DNA from: an uncultured Oscillospiraceae bacterium
Lineage (GTDB): Bacteria; Bacillota; Clostridia; Oscillospirales; Ruminococcaceae
Length of the DNA: 64,000 nt
NCBI GenBank assembly: GCA_934466475.1
Contig: CAKSLI010000004.1
Location: forward strand, 110,656-174,655
Direction of reading: 5' to 3'
Within the stretch, counting starts at the first letter, position 1, and each line of letters opens with the position of its first letter. The notes below the pieces were generated by a model that had not been told where the DNA came from, made no database searches, and worked only from the letters and a program-made list of their open reading frames with translations. The position numbers and the translations under genes were made by a program. Below, piece by piece: positions 53,409 to 62,183 of the stretch.

Positions 53409-56400
53409 ATGGCACCAATTCTTAGAGCACCAGAGGGATTTTCAGCCACAGGCAGGGACGGCAGCGCATTTATGAAGTGGAATCCGGTTCCCGGCGCGGC
53501 AGGCTACCGGCTGTTCTTTTACAGCGCTGACGCTCCGGAGATCCTGATAAAATCGCGCTATGCGCAGGGAACAAGCAAGGGCATCCTCGGCTTCACGAAC
53601 AAGCGGGAGTACCTTGTGGAGATATGCGCGTTTACTGTAAAGGACGGCAAGGAGGTGCTGGGTCAGCGCTCGGAGAAAAAACGCTTCACGCCCCATGTGC
53701 TCCGGCTGAAAGCACAGCGCGTGCTCTGCCTGAAGCGCGGCGAAAGCGGTCAGATATCCTGGGAATCCGCAATGGGAATGCCGCCTGTGTCATTTTCCTG
53801 CGACAATCCCGCGGTGGCTTCCGTGGACAGCATGGGCACTGTTACGGCGAAGTCCCGCGGTACCGCGAACATCACGCTGACCTCTCTCAACGACAGCCAG
53901 ACCTTTGTGACGAAGATAGCCGTGGACAGAAACCACTCCTGCGCGGAAAAACGCGCCGTCATGATGTTCACCGGAGACCTCATGTGCACGGCGAAGCAGC
54001 AGCGCGCCGCGGCGAAGCACGGGTTCGATTTCCATGACACGTTCCGCCAGCTGCGGGAGATACTCTCCGGCGCGGATTTCTCAGCGGGAGTGCTGGAGAC
54101 CGTCTGCTGCGACACGCAGCCCTACGAGTACGAGCAGCTCCGCCTGGAGGGAGGCTCTCCCAACTGCAACACGCCGACTTCCTTTGCGGCGGCGGCAGCC
54201 TATGCGGGCTTTGACGCGATGATAACCGCCAACAACCACAGCTGCGACTGCGGAATGGCGGGACTGACATCCACGGCTGACGCGGTAAGGCGCTGCGGCA
54301 TGAAAAATATCGGCACCCTCGGCGACGACCCGGTTATTGTCGATGTCAGGGGCATTCGTGTGGCGATCCTTGCCTGTACGATGATATCCAACGGGACTGA
54401 GGGGCTTGTCGGGGTTTCCGGAGCTAATCCCAACGGAGCGTACAGCCGCGAGTATTTCACGGAGATGGTGAACTACGCCAGGAGCATGGGCGCGGAATAC
54501 ATAGTCGCATATATGCACTGGGGCGCGATGAACACCCCGCGTCTGAGAAAGCATCAGCTTGAGGAAGCTAAGTTCCTTGCGGACGCAGGCGCCGACCTTA
54601 TAGTCGGCTCCCACCCGCACCTTGTGCAGAGATTCAGCTGGATAGGCGCTGCGGACGGCAGGCGCGTTCCCTGCGCGTTTTCCCTGGGAAACATGCTCAG
54701 CGCGATGTCCGAGATAGACGGAAACCGCGACGGCGTGGTGCTCCGCGCGGAGCTCCGCCGGGAGAACGGCGCGATACTCACCAGGGTATCCTACATTCCA
54801 TGCATGACGGAGGACAGGAGCTGGGGCTATGAGATAGTTCCGGTGTTCCCGCCGCATAACAGCGAGAGCACGGCTTCATTCGAGCGCACAAAATCGGTGC
54901 TCGGAACTGGAATAAACCACTTCGAATTCCGACCGCTGATATTCCTGAGCGGCTCATCACTGCTGAACAGGATCTTTTCCGCCGGGAGGGGCTTCCGTAC
55001 AGACCGCACTGCGCTGCTGCTTTCACAGCTGTCACTAGGCTGCGGAAAGGGCGCTCCGGCTGAAGCAGTGGAAGCGGCAGAGGGCGATGAGCGCCTTAAA
55101 CTCGATCTGGACAAGAACCTGGCGGACGTCATGGGAGAATCCCAGGCGGATTACTGCGCCGTGGACTTCCTGGCTGCCGCCGCTGCCGCCTGCTACAAGC
55201 TGGCGGGCGAGCCGGGGGAGGATCCTGTGTTCTTTACGGGCTCCAAAAGCTTCAAGCGGAGCGCGTTCTACAAGGAGAACAAGGAGCGCTTCTCAAAGAT
55301 AAACCCGCCGTTCGGTGAAACCGTATGGAAGCCGTTGGTGGAGCGCTACGCAGCCCAGGTGCTGCAAGCATTCCCGCCGGAGCGGATAATCCTGTTCAGG
55401 CATACCTTCGGGGCGCATTCCGTAAAGGACAACGAGCTGCGCAACGCCCAGCCGAAAAACAGCATAAACCGCTTCATCCGCGCAATGGAGGACTACTTTA
55501 TCTCCATTGCCTCGCCGCTGGTCGTTGACCTGTCGAAGCACTATTTCTCGGACGCAGACGGCGTCATGGAGTACGAGGACGCATATTACGCGGACGCATA
55601 CAAGGCTGTTGTGAAGCTGACGGATGGCAGCGGGCGCACCTGCGTATCCCTGCCTGATGAAAGCCTGTGGTTCGACAGGGTCATGAAGTACTACCCGAGC
55701 ATGACCGCCCGGGCGTATCAGAGCTGGCTGCTGGACATGGACTGTGCGGCAGACCTGATAATCGCGCACACCTCCGCTGAATTTGCCGGCAGGAACCGCG
55801 AGCGGCTGCTCCGCCTGAAGCATTCGGGCAGCGCCTCGCTCATGTCCGTCAGGGACTTCTTTGTCGGCGACAGCGGCGCCGAGGAAATTATAAAGGCGGC
55901 GGAGATAATACACGCGCTGCTGAACGGTCACATCGACCGCTCCTATGATTTCTTCGAGCCGGCATTCCGCGGACATTACAACATCGTGCGCAGAATGGTA
56001 AGGCTGCTTTCAAACGAGATTGGTGCCTCCGTCAACGAGAACAGCGCCGAGCTCGCTTTCCTGCTGCGCGGAAAAACGCAGATGAAGCGCTACATAAACT
56101 CCCTGAACAGAATGACCCTGGATATCTGGGGAAGCTGCGTTTCCAGGGAATCCGTGAACCGCAGCCGCGGCGCATACATCGGTACGTACATCTTCAAGCA
56201 GTCGCCGCTGCTTGCATTCGACCCGCCCGTGGACGTAAGGCTACCGGAGGGAACGGACGCGTTCTGCGGCAACAAATGGCGCAGGCGAACAATGGAGGAT
56301 TCGTTCCTGAGAAGCGGAGACGCGGACATCAAGGGCAGCGAGTCCCGCTGGATACTGCTGGATTTCTATGACCTGATAAGCCGCATGGCGGAGTACAGGG

Positions 56401-56909
56401 GCGGTCTGTTCGAGATAGACGATTTCATTCTCCGGACGGATTTCTACAAGGGCATTCAGCCGGAGTGCCGGGAGTGCTACCTGTTCGAAAAGCGCGATAT
56501 GAAGTTCTGCTATGAGGTAATGACGCGCTTCGCCAAGATGATACTGGAAAAATACGGCGAGCATATAATACTTATAAAAACCGAGCCGAAAAACATGTAC
56601 ATCGACCTTGACAACAGGCTGAAGCCACTTGAGGACGATGGAATGTTCGAGATAAAGAAGAAATTCATCTCGCTCTGCGAGGAACGCTTCGCGAGCGTTA
56701 CGGGGTGCTATGTCATCGACATATCGAAGCACTTCTATTCCTCTGACAGCTTCCCGCTGGGCGGCGCGCACATCGTGCATTACGAGGATGAATTCTACCG
56801 CCAGACGGGCGAGTATATAACCGAGATAATCGGCGGCAGCAGCCGGCGTGTGTTCAGCACGGTGGACGATAATTACCTGCTGCTGAGAAATCTGAAGCTC
56901 AACAGATAA
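53409..56909 (+). CDS. Giant fusion: Fn3-like, Big2-like, CapA phosphoesterase, two DUF6270-like units
   Basis: A 1166-residue protein. Residues 1-97: fibronectin-III-like (PEGFSATGRDGSAFMKWNPV). Residues 98-175: Big2-like with VASVDSMGTVTAKSRGTANIT. Residues 182-500: CapA/PGA-cap metallophosphoesterase with FTGDLMC, NNHSCDCG, YMHWG, VGSHPHLVQ and FSLGNM, apparently complete. Residues about 510-745 and 905-1150 look like two copies of a DUF6270/SGNH-like unit; both end in a V-[IV]-DLSKHYF-type stretch (VVDLSKHYFSD, VIDISKHFYSS) with a following YED-x2-Y. The second has WGSCVSRESVNRSRG. A helical spacer (745-905) lies between. No signal peptide or membrane helix is seen, unusual for Fn3 and Big2 domains. 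Confidence 0.82.
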   Translation: MAPILRAPEGFSATGRDGSAFMKWNPVPGAAGYRLFFYSADAPEILIKSRYAQGTSKGILGFTNKREYLVEICAFTVKDGKEVLGQRSEKKRFTPHVLRLKAQRVLCLKRGESGQISWESAMGMPPVSFSCDNPAVASVDSMGTVTAKSRGTANITLTSLNDSQTFVTKIAVDRNHSCAEKRAVMMFTGDLMCTAKQQRAAAKHGFDFHDTFRQLREILSGADFSAGVLETVCCDTQPYEYEQLRLEGGSPNCNTPTSFAAAAAYAGFDAMITANNHSCDCGMAGLTSTADAVRRCGMKNIGTLGDDPVIVDVRGIRVAILACTMISNGTEGLVGVSGANPNGAYSREYFTEMVNYARSMGAEYIVAYMHWGAMNTPRLRKHQLEEAKFLADAGADLIVGSHPHLVQRFSWIGAADGRRVPCAFSLGNMLSAMSEIDGNRDGVVLRAELRRENGAILTRVSYIPCMTEDRSWGYEIVPVFPPHNSESTASFERTKSVLGTGINHFEFRPLIFLSGSSLLNRIFSAGRGFRTDRTALLLSQLSLGCGKGAPAEAVEAAEGDERLKLDLDKNLADVMGESQADYCAVDFLAAAAAACYKLAGEPGEDPVFFTGSKSFKRSAFYKENKERFSKINPPFGETVWKPLVERYAAQVLQAFPPERIILFRHTFGAHSVKDNELRNAQPKNSINRFIRAMEDYFISIASPLVVDLSKHYFSDADGVMEYEDAYYADAYKAVVKLTDGSGRTCVSLPDESLWFDRVMKYYPSMTARAYQSWLLDMDCAADLIIAHTSAEFAGRNRERLLRLKHSGSASLMSVRDFFVGDSGAEEIIKAAEIIHALLNGHIDRSYDFFEPAFRGHYNIVRRMVRLLSNEIGASVNENSAELAFLLRGKTQMKRYINSLNRMTLDIWGSCVSRESVNRSRGAYIGTYIFKQSPLLAFDPPVDVRLPEGTDAFCGNKWRRRTMEDSFLRSGDADIKGSESRWILLDFYDLISRMAEYRGGLFEIDDFILRTDFYKGIQPECRECYLFEKRDMKFCYEVMTRFAKMILEKYGEHIILIKTEPKNMYIDLDNRLKPLEDDGMFEIKKKFISLCEERFASVTGCYVIDISKHFYSSDSFPLGGAHIVHYEDEFYRQTGEYITEIIGGSSRRVFSTVDDNYLLLRNLKLNR

Positions 56910-56941
56910 ACTGAATGTGATTCCGGAGAGGGGGTGCTTCC

Positions 56942-58177
56942 GTGGACAACCGAATGAAACGGCGCAGTATTGCGCTCCTGTTGGCGACAGTCCTGCTTTC
57001 CGGCTGTAATACGGGGACGCCGCCGGTTTCGCCAGCTGAGCCGACAGCGGAGGTCGTACAGACTTCCTCCGCGGGCACGGACCAGCCGGCAGCAGAGCCA
57101 CTGGAGCCCACCCGTGAGCCGGAGATATCCTCTGAAGAACCTCCGGAAACCGCAGAGCATACCTTACAGGCTGAACCCGGTTCCGCAGAGGAAACGGCTG
57201 AACAGACGGTGCAGGCGGCGTCCCAGGAAAATTCCGGGACTCCGGAAACAGAGGCGGAGCCGGAGCCTCCCGCGCAGACCACTGCTCCGCATACCGAGGC
57301 TCCGCCGCAGACTACTGCAACGACTGTACAGACGACCGCTCCTCCCGCAGAGCCGGCAAAGGTGGTCATTCCCGATGTGCTGGTACCGCTGTCGCCTGGC
57401 ACGGAAACCGTTGCCGAGGGCGCTGCCGTTGTGGATTACAGCAATTCCTCGGACGGATATATTTCGGTCTGCTGGACGGATTCCGGCAAGCGCGTGAAGC
57501 TGCGGCTCACCTGCGGCGACAAGGTTTATGACCATGATGTAACGGGCGGCGGCGCAACGGACTACTTCCCGATATCCTGCGGCAGCGGGAGCTACACCGT
57601 CCAGATATACGAGCAGACCGAGGGCAACAAGTACCGCAAGGCTCTGGAGCACCAGATAAATGTGAATCTGAAAAGCGATGTCTTGCCTTTCCTGTACCCC
57701 AACAAATATGTGAGCTTCACGAAAAAGTCCGGCTGCGTGCGCAAGGCGGCTGAGCTCTGCGCCGGAAAGACTGACGAGATAGAGAAGCTGGCGGCGATAT
57801 TCCAGTGGATAACCGACAATGTGACCTACGACAGACAGCTTGCGGCGACAGTGCAGAGCGGCTACTGTCCCGACCCTGACAAGACCCTCGGCAGGAAAAC
57901 CGGGATATGCTTCGACTATGCGTCGCTTATGGCGGCAATGGCGCGCTCGCAGGATATCCCGACAAGGCTGGTGGTGGGCTACGCCAAGGACAACATCTAT
58001 CATGCCTGGAATGAGGTATACACCAGCGAGACCGGCTGGATAACCCCGGAGCTGCTGCTCTCAAGGCGCGGCTACAACATTACTGACGCGACATTCTATG
58101 CCGGCTCCTCCGACAAGGAGAAGATAGCGGCTTATATATCTGACGGCGGGAATTATTCCGCGCTGTATTACTATTGA
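56942..58177 (+). CDS. Lipoprotein with transglutaminase-like domain
   Basis: A 411-residue surface lipoprotein. Signal peptide with lipobox LLSGC (Cys at about 23), a Pro/Thr/Glu-rich stalk (about 25-135), a beta domain (about 140-245) and a C-terminal transglutaminase-core domain. The catalytic Cys is residue 323 (KTGICFDYA) and His 354 (YHAWNEV). The third residue is normally Asp in a W-x3-D motif; here the segment is WITPE, so Glu replaces it. It could be a protease or crosslinking enzyme, or inactive. GTG start at 56942 behind GGAGAGGGGG. Confidence 0.85.
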   Translation: MDNRMKRRSIALLLATVLLSGCNTGTPPVSPAEPTAEVVQTSSAGTDQPAAEPLEPTREPEISSEEPPETAEHTLQAEPGSAEETAEQTVQAASQENSGTPETEAEPEPPAQTTAPHTEAPPQTTATTVQTTAPPAEPAKVVIPDVLVPLSPGTETVAEGAAVVDYSNSSDGYISVCWTDSGKRVKLRLTCGDKVYDHDVTGGGATDYFPISCGSGSYTVQIYEQTEGNKYRKALEHQINVNLKSDVLPFLYPNKYVSFTKKSGCVRKAAELCAGKTDEIEKLAAIFQWITDNVTYDRQLAATVQSGYCPDPDKTLGRKTGICFDYASLMAAMARSQDIPTRLVVGYAKDNIYHAWNEVYTSETGWITPELLLSRRGYNITDATFYAGSSDKEKIAAYISDGGNYSALYYY

Positions 58178-58192
58178 CCCGGAGGTGCAGAA

Positions 58193-59242
58193 ATGCGTAA
58201 TAAAAGGCTGAACTATGCGCAGGTTGAGTTCCTGTGCGAACAGCTGGCGATGATACTGGGCTCTGGCATGAGCATTCCGGACGGACTGACTCTGCTTTGC
58301 AGCGATACCGGGGACAGGCAGCTGACTGAAGTGTGCCGGGCGATAGCCTCGGAAACTGAAAAGGGAACCCCTCTCTCGCAGGCGGTCAGGGACACAGGCT
58401 GTTTCCCGGATTATGCAGCGGATATGATAGCCCTCGGCGAGCTCAGCGGAAAGCTGGAGGAGGTGCTCCGCGGGCTTTCCGAGTACTACGAGGAGCGCGA
58501 TGATATCCGCAGGATGCTGCGTTCCGCCGTGCTTCACCCTATGGTGCTGCTGCTTATGATGACGGTGGTTATAATCGTGCTGGTGCTCGTGGTCATCCCG
58601 ATGTTCGGGGATATCTTCTCGCAGTTCGACAGCTCCGTTGGCGCGACTGTCCAGAAAACGATAGACCTGGCATATAATTCCGGAATCATAATCATGATAG
58701 TGCTTCTGGCGATAATCGCGGTTTCCGCCGTGACAGCGCTGCTTTCGCAGGTAAAGAAGACCGGTGGCGTGCTGCGCAGATTCGCGGCGGCATTCCCGCT
58801 CACCAGAGGCATTTCGGAGAAACTCTCGCTCGCAGAGCTGACCCGTGCGATATGCATAACCGTATCTGCGGGCGTGTCTCCTGCGGAAATGCTGACGCAC
58901 GCGGACCTGCGCAGCTTCATCAGGGACAGGCGTCTCGCGGCGAAGTTCAGCGAGTGCGAAAAGCGCGTGTTTGACGGCGAGGGATTCCCGCAGGCTATCG
59001 AGGAGAGCGGAATGCTCCCGCCGCTGTATGCGCGTTCGCTGAGGCTCGCGTATGATTCCGGCAGGTTTGAGGAGGTCTGGAAGAAGATAAGCGACGCGTA
59101 CAGCGAAGAAGCCTCCCGCAGCCTTGTGAACATTACGGCTGTGATAGAGCCTGCGATAATCGTGATACTCGGCGTGCTCATCGGAGCGATACTGCTTATG
59201 CTTATGGTACCGCTGATGAACATTATGTCTGTACTGGGGTGA
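58193..59242 (+). CDS. Type II secretion/type IV pilus inner-membrane platform protein (PilC/GspF family)
   Basis: A 349-residue protein with two T2SSF domains. The first (about 10-130) has MILGSGMSIPDGLTLL, then two membrane segments around 117-140 and 160-185. The second (about 205-330) has LAELTRAICITVSAGVSPAEMLTHA and ends with a membrane helix, IVILGVLIGAILLMLMVPLMNI. It is the platform of pilus assembly. No PilB extension ATPase is in the window, but PilT-like is downstream. Confidence 0.9.
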   Translation: MRNKRLNYAQVEFLCEQLAMILGSGMSIPDGLTLLCSDTGDRQLTEVCRAIASETEKGTPLSQAVRDTGCFPDYAADMIALGELSGKLEEVLRGLSEYYEERDDIRRMLRSAVLHPMVLLLMMTVVIIVLVLVVIPMFGDIFSQFDSSVGATVQKTIDLAYNSGIIIMIVLLAIIAVSAVTALLSQVKKTGGVLRRFAAAFPLTRGISEKLSLAELTRAICITVSAGVSPAEMLTHADLRSFIRDRRLAAKFSECEKRVFDGEGFPQAIEESGMLPPLYARSLRLAYDSGRFEEVWKKISDAYSEEASRSLVNITAVIEPAIIVILGVLIGAILLMLMVPLMNIMSVLG

Positions 59243-59568
59243 GCGCAATGAAGAGGTCGGAAAGGTTCAGGGCGGTTCTGCCGGGTATCTTGGGGATACT
59301 GCTGTTCGCCGCAATGACCGTGTGGCTGATAGCCGCGCTGGGCAGCGCCTCCGCAGCGACAGAAGGGGAGCGCCTAGAGCAGGTAAGGCAGTCGGTGGAG
59401 AACGGCATAACCCTGTGCTACGCAGTGGAGGGCGCCTATCCTGAGAATCTGGAGCACCTGACGGAAAATTACGGCGTGGTCATAAACGAGGAGAAATACC
59501 TGGTGCATTACGAGTGCTTTGCGGCGAACGTCCGCCCGACAGTCACCGTGATACGGAGGGAGAATTGA
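59239..59568 (+). CDS. Small pilin-like membrane protein (1)
   Basis: A 109-residue protein with one N-terminal membrane helix (about 15-36) and a short outer domain with GITLCYAVEGAYPENLEHLTENYG, similar in layout to minor pseudopilins that sense segment length. No classical prepilin peptidase site (G-FxxxE) is present. The ATG at 59248 is the more likely start than the overlapping GTG at 59239. Part of the pilus block. Confidence 0.65.
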   Translation: MSAMKRSERFRAVLPGILGILLFAAMTVWLIAALGSASAATEGERLEQVRQSVENGITLCYAVEGAYPENLEHLTENYGVVINEEKYLVHYECFAANVRPTVTVIRREN

Positions 59569-59569
59569 T

Positions 59570-60025
59570 ATGGCAGGCAGAAGGATCCCGGACAGCCGCG
59601 GGCGTACTATGGCTGATACCGCCTCGGCGGTGGGGAGTATGCTGCTTTTCGTGCTGTTCGCGATATGCATGCTTATGGCAGTGGCGGTCGCTGCGGATAC
59701 ATACGGCCGTATAAAGAACGGCTATCAGCAGTCGCTGGGCACGGCGGCTTCGATGAAATACGTTTCCAACAAGCTGCGCTCGGCGGACAGCGTGACCCTG
59801 CTCGACAGCGGGGCGGCGGTGGAGAACGGCGGCATGATCAGCGTGATATACTGCGACGGCGGACTGTATGAGAAAAGCGCGGCGTCAGGGGACGATATAT
59901 CCCCGTCAGGCGGCGACAGGATATCCGATATTGATTCCATGAGCATAACGGAGCATGACGGACTGTATGAGATAACGGTAGTCAGCGGGGGACAGACGTC
60001 CTCGATGCTGGTGCGGAAAGGGTGA
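59570..60025 (+). CDS. DUF4860-like pilin-type protein (2)
   Basis: A 151-residue protein with a hydrophilic start, then RTMADTASAVGSMLLFVLFAICMLMAVAVAADTYGRI, a membrane helix preceded by a Met-Ala-Asp-Thr motif, and a small beta-rich outer domain. It resembles DUF4860 proteins that occur with type IV pilus genes in clostridia. It starts one base after the previous stop. Confidence 0.7.
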   Translation: MAGRRIPDSRGRTMADTASAVGSMLLFVLFAICMLMAVAVAADTYGRIKNGYQQSLGTAASMKYVSNKLRSADSVTLLDSGAAVENGGMISVIYCDGGLYEKSAASGDDISPSGGDRISDIDSMSITEHDGLYEITVVSGGQTSSMLVRKG

Positions 60026-60468
60026 GAGAACTGAAGGCTTACAGGAAGACCAACCACCTGCTGTTTGCTGAGATGGTGACGGCTCTGCTGTTCTTCATCA
60101 TCTCGTTTGCGGTTATAATTCGTATATTCGCGGCAGCGGACGGTATGGAACGCCGCGGTCGCCGCCGCGAGCAGGCTTCACTGTGCGCGCAGTCGATAGC
60201 GGAGGCATATTCCGTGAGCGGAGACGCCGGCAGGGCTCTGGAGCTGGTTTTCGGGGACTCTTTCAGCGAATGCTCCGAGATAGGACTGGACGGCTCCATG
60301 AAGCCGTCGGCTCAGCCGGAGATCACGCTCAGCCTTTCAGAGGAGCGGCGCGGGCTTCCGGCGGGGGAGTACTCCCGGCTTTCTATCAGCTTCACCGATG
60401 ACGCAGGGGAGATCTACTCGCTGGAATGCGCCGCGTATATCCCGGAGGGAGGTGCCGCAGTTGGATAA
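60022..60468 (+). CDS. Pilin-like membrane protein (3)
   Basis: A 148-residue protein with LLFAEMVTALLFFIISFAVIIRIFAAAD, a membrane helix with the Glu near its start as in type IV pilins, and an outer domain. The leader is short and basic (MRELKAYRKTNH). GTG start overlaps the preceding stop. No glycine-cleavage motif is obvious, which makes processing uncertain. Confidence 0.65.
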   Translation: MRELKAYRKTNHLLFAEMVTALLFFIISFAVIIRIFAAADGMERRGRRREQASLCAQSIAEAYSVSGDAGRALELVFGDSFSECSEIGLDGSMKPSAQPEITLSLSEERRGLPAGEYSRLSISFTDDAGEIYSLECAAYIPEGGAAVG

Positions 60469-60946
60469 GAAAACAAGATTCGGCGGCACGGTCGGCGTGG
60501 GCTACGTTTCGATAATGCTGATATTTACCGTGATCTGCCTGACCATATTCGCGGTGCTGAGCTTCCAGGCGGCGTATTCCGACAGCAGTCTCATCGACCG
60601 CAGCGAGAGCTTCACTCAGCAGTACTATACAGCGGATTCCAGGGCAAAGGAGATACTGGCGGAGCTTGACAGCGCGGCGCTGGAGGCGTCGCAGGCGCTG
60701 GACTTCGCGGAGGAGTTCGCCGGGGCTGCTTCGCAGACGGAGGGAGTCTCTGCCGTTGAGGCGCCCGGCGGCGTGAGAGTGGATTATTCGGTGGAAATGG
60801 ACGCGGGACGGCGGCTTTCCGTCAGCGTGATGTTTTACGCCGGCAGGCAGGACGAAAGGTACACAGTGCTCAGCTGGCAGAGCATAACGAGCTACACAGG
60901 GGACGAGGGTCACCAGAATGTCTGGGACGGCGGAGACCTGGCATGA
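60461..60946 (+). CDS. Pilin-like membrane protein (4)
   Basis: A 161-residue protein with RFGGTVGVGYVSIMLIFTVICLTIFAVLSFQAAYSD at the start, one helix and an outer helical/beta domain. The TTG at 60461 is chosen because GGAGGGAGG is just before it. An ATG 21 codons upstream would lie inside the previous gene. The layout fits a minor pilin; no family assigned with certainty. Confidence 0.65.
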   Translation: MDKKTRFGGTVGVGYVSIMLIFTVICLTIFAVLSFQAAYSDSSLIDRSESFTQQYYTADSRAKEILAELDSAALEASQALDFAEEFAGAASQTEGVSAVEAPGGVRVDYSVEMDAGRRLSVSVMFYAGRQDERYTVLSWQSITSYTGDEGHQNVWDGGDLA

Positions 60947-60964
60947 TGAAAGGTGAGGTTGCAG

Positions 60965-62017
60965 ATGGATATTCTTGATATACTCAGGACGGCGGCGGAA
61001 AACCAGGCGGCGGATATTTTCATAGTTTCAGGAGCGGCGCTGAGCTACAAGGCGCAGGGCAGAATGTACCGTATAGACGAGAATCCGCTCAATCCGGACG
61101 ACACCAGGCGGCTGGTGCTCCAGATATTTGCCCTTGCAAAGCTTAATGTGGACGAAAATTCACTTCCGGAGCGTGAAAAGGACTTTTCTCTTTCAGTGGC
61201 AGGCATAGGAAGATTCCGCGCGAATATATATAAGCAGCGCAGCTCCTATTCGGCTGTGCTGAGGTATGTTCCGTTTGAGCTTCCGGACGCGCAGAAGCTC
61301 GGTATACCCGAGCAGGTCATGGAGCTCAGCGAAAGCAGGAGCGGAATAGTCCTCATAACAGGCGTGGCGAGCAGCGGCAAGTCGACTACGCTTTCCTGCA
61401 TACTTAACAGGATCAACCAGACGCGCAGCGGGCATATAATAACAATAGAGGACCCCATTGAGTTCCTGCACAAGCATAACCGCTGCATTGTCAGCCAGCG
61501 CGAAATAAACATTGATACGGACAGCTACATCGACGCGCTGAGGGCGGCGCTGCGCCAGTCCCCGGACGTTATCCTCCTTGGCGAGATGAGAGATTACGAG
61601 ACAATAAGCGTTGCGATGACCGCCGCGGAAACTGGTCAGTTGGTGCTTTCAACGCTGCACACGCTTGGCGCTGCGAATACGATCGACAGAATAATCGACG
61701 TGTTCCCGATAAATCAGCAGCACCAGATCCGCGTGCAGCTTTCCATGGTGCTGAACGCCGTAGTTTCGCAGCAGCTTATCCCTGGGGCTGACGGGGGAAT
61801 GGTGCCCGCATTTGAGATAATGCTTATGAACAGTGCCATTAGGACGCTCATTCGCGATGAAAAGACTCATCAGATTGATACCGTCATTCAGTCATCGCCT
61901 GATATGCAGACAATGGACAGCTGCATTGTCGGAATGTACAAAAAAGGTATAATTACCGCCGAAACCGCTGTTGATTATGCATATAACCCGGAGATCATGC
62001 GCAAAAGGCTTGGCTGA
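60965..62017 (+). CDS. PilT-type retraction ATPase
   Basis: A 350-residue secretion ATPase. An N-terminal PAS-like domain with DIFIVSGAALSYKAQGRM, Walker A GVASSGKSTT, Asp box EDPIEF, Walker B DVILLGEMRD, the His box HTLGAANTIDRIID and the C-terminal QTMDSCIVGMYKKGIIT, which is the AIRNLIRE-type PilT ending (here SAIRTLIRD). It would retract pili. A leading GTG at 60953 is in frame, but ATG 60965 has AAAGGTGAGG at the right distance. Confidence 0.88.
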   Translation: MDILDILRTAAENQAADIFIVSGAALSYKAQGRMYRIDENPLNPDDTRRLVLQIFALAKLNVDENSLPEREKDFSLSVAGIGRFRANIYKQRSSYSAVLRYVPFELPDAQKLGIPEQVMELSESRSGIVLITGVASSGKSTTLSCILNRINQTRSGHIITIEDPIEFLHKHNRCIVSQREINIDTDSYIDALRAALRQSPDVILLGEMRDYETISVAMTAAETGQLVLSTLHTLGAANTIDRIIDVFPINQQHQIRVQLSMVLNAVVSQQLIPGADGGMVPAFEIMLMNSAIRTLIRDEKTHQIDTVIQSSPDMQTMDSCIVGMYKKGIITAETAVDYAYNPEIMRKRLG

Positions 62018-62021
62018 GTTA

Positions 62022-62052
62022 AGGGCAGCTAAAAAAAAAAATGCCTTTTTTT
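62022..62052 (+). terminator. Weak terminator after the pilT-type gene
   Basis: GGCA...TGCC with a run of eleven A before and seven T after; the A and T runs could also pair. It is the first plausible terminator after 51.1 kb. Confidence 0.45.
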
Positions 62053-62062
62053 AACAAAGCAC

Positions 62063-62091
62063 TTGACGGAGGTTATATTTTGTGATATAAT
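62063..62091 (+). promoter_or_regulatory. Promoter of the SD-repeat adhesin
   Basis: TTGACG (62063-62068), 17 bp, TATAAT (62086-62091). The adhesin RBS AAGGAG and ATG follow at 62171-62184. Confidence 0.88.
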
Positions 62092-62183
62092 ATTTAAAAG
62101 AATAATATCCAAGGGATAGCTGTATCCTTTTGTAAAATCAGAAATTATTATCATTTTGCGTGAACCTGATAAGGAGAATTACC

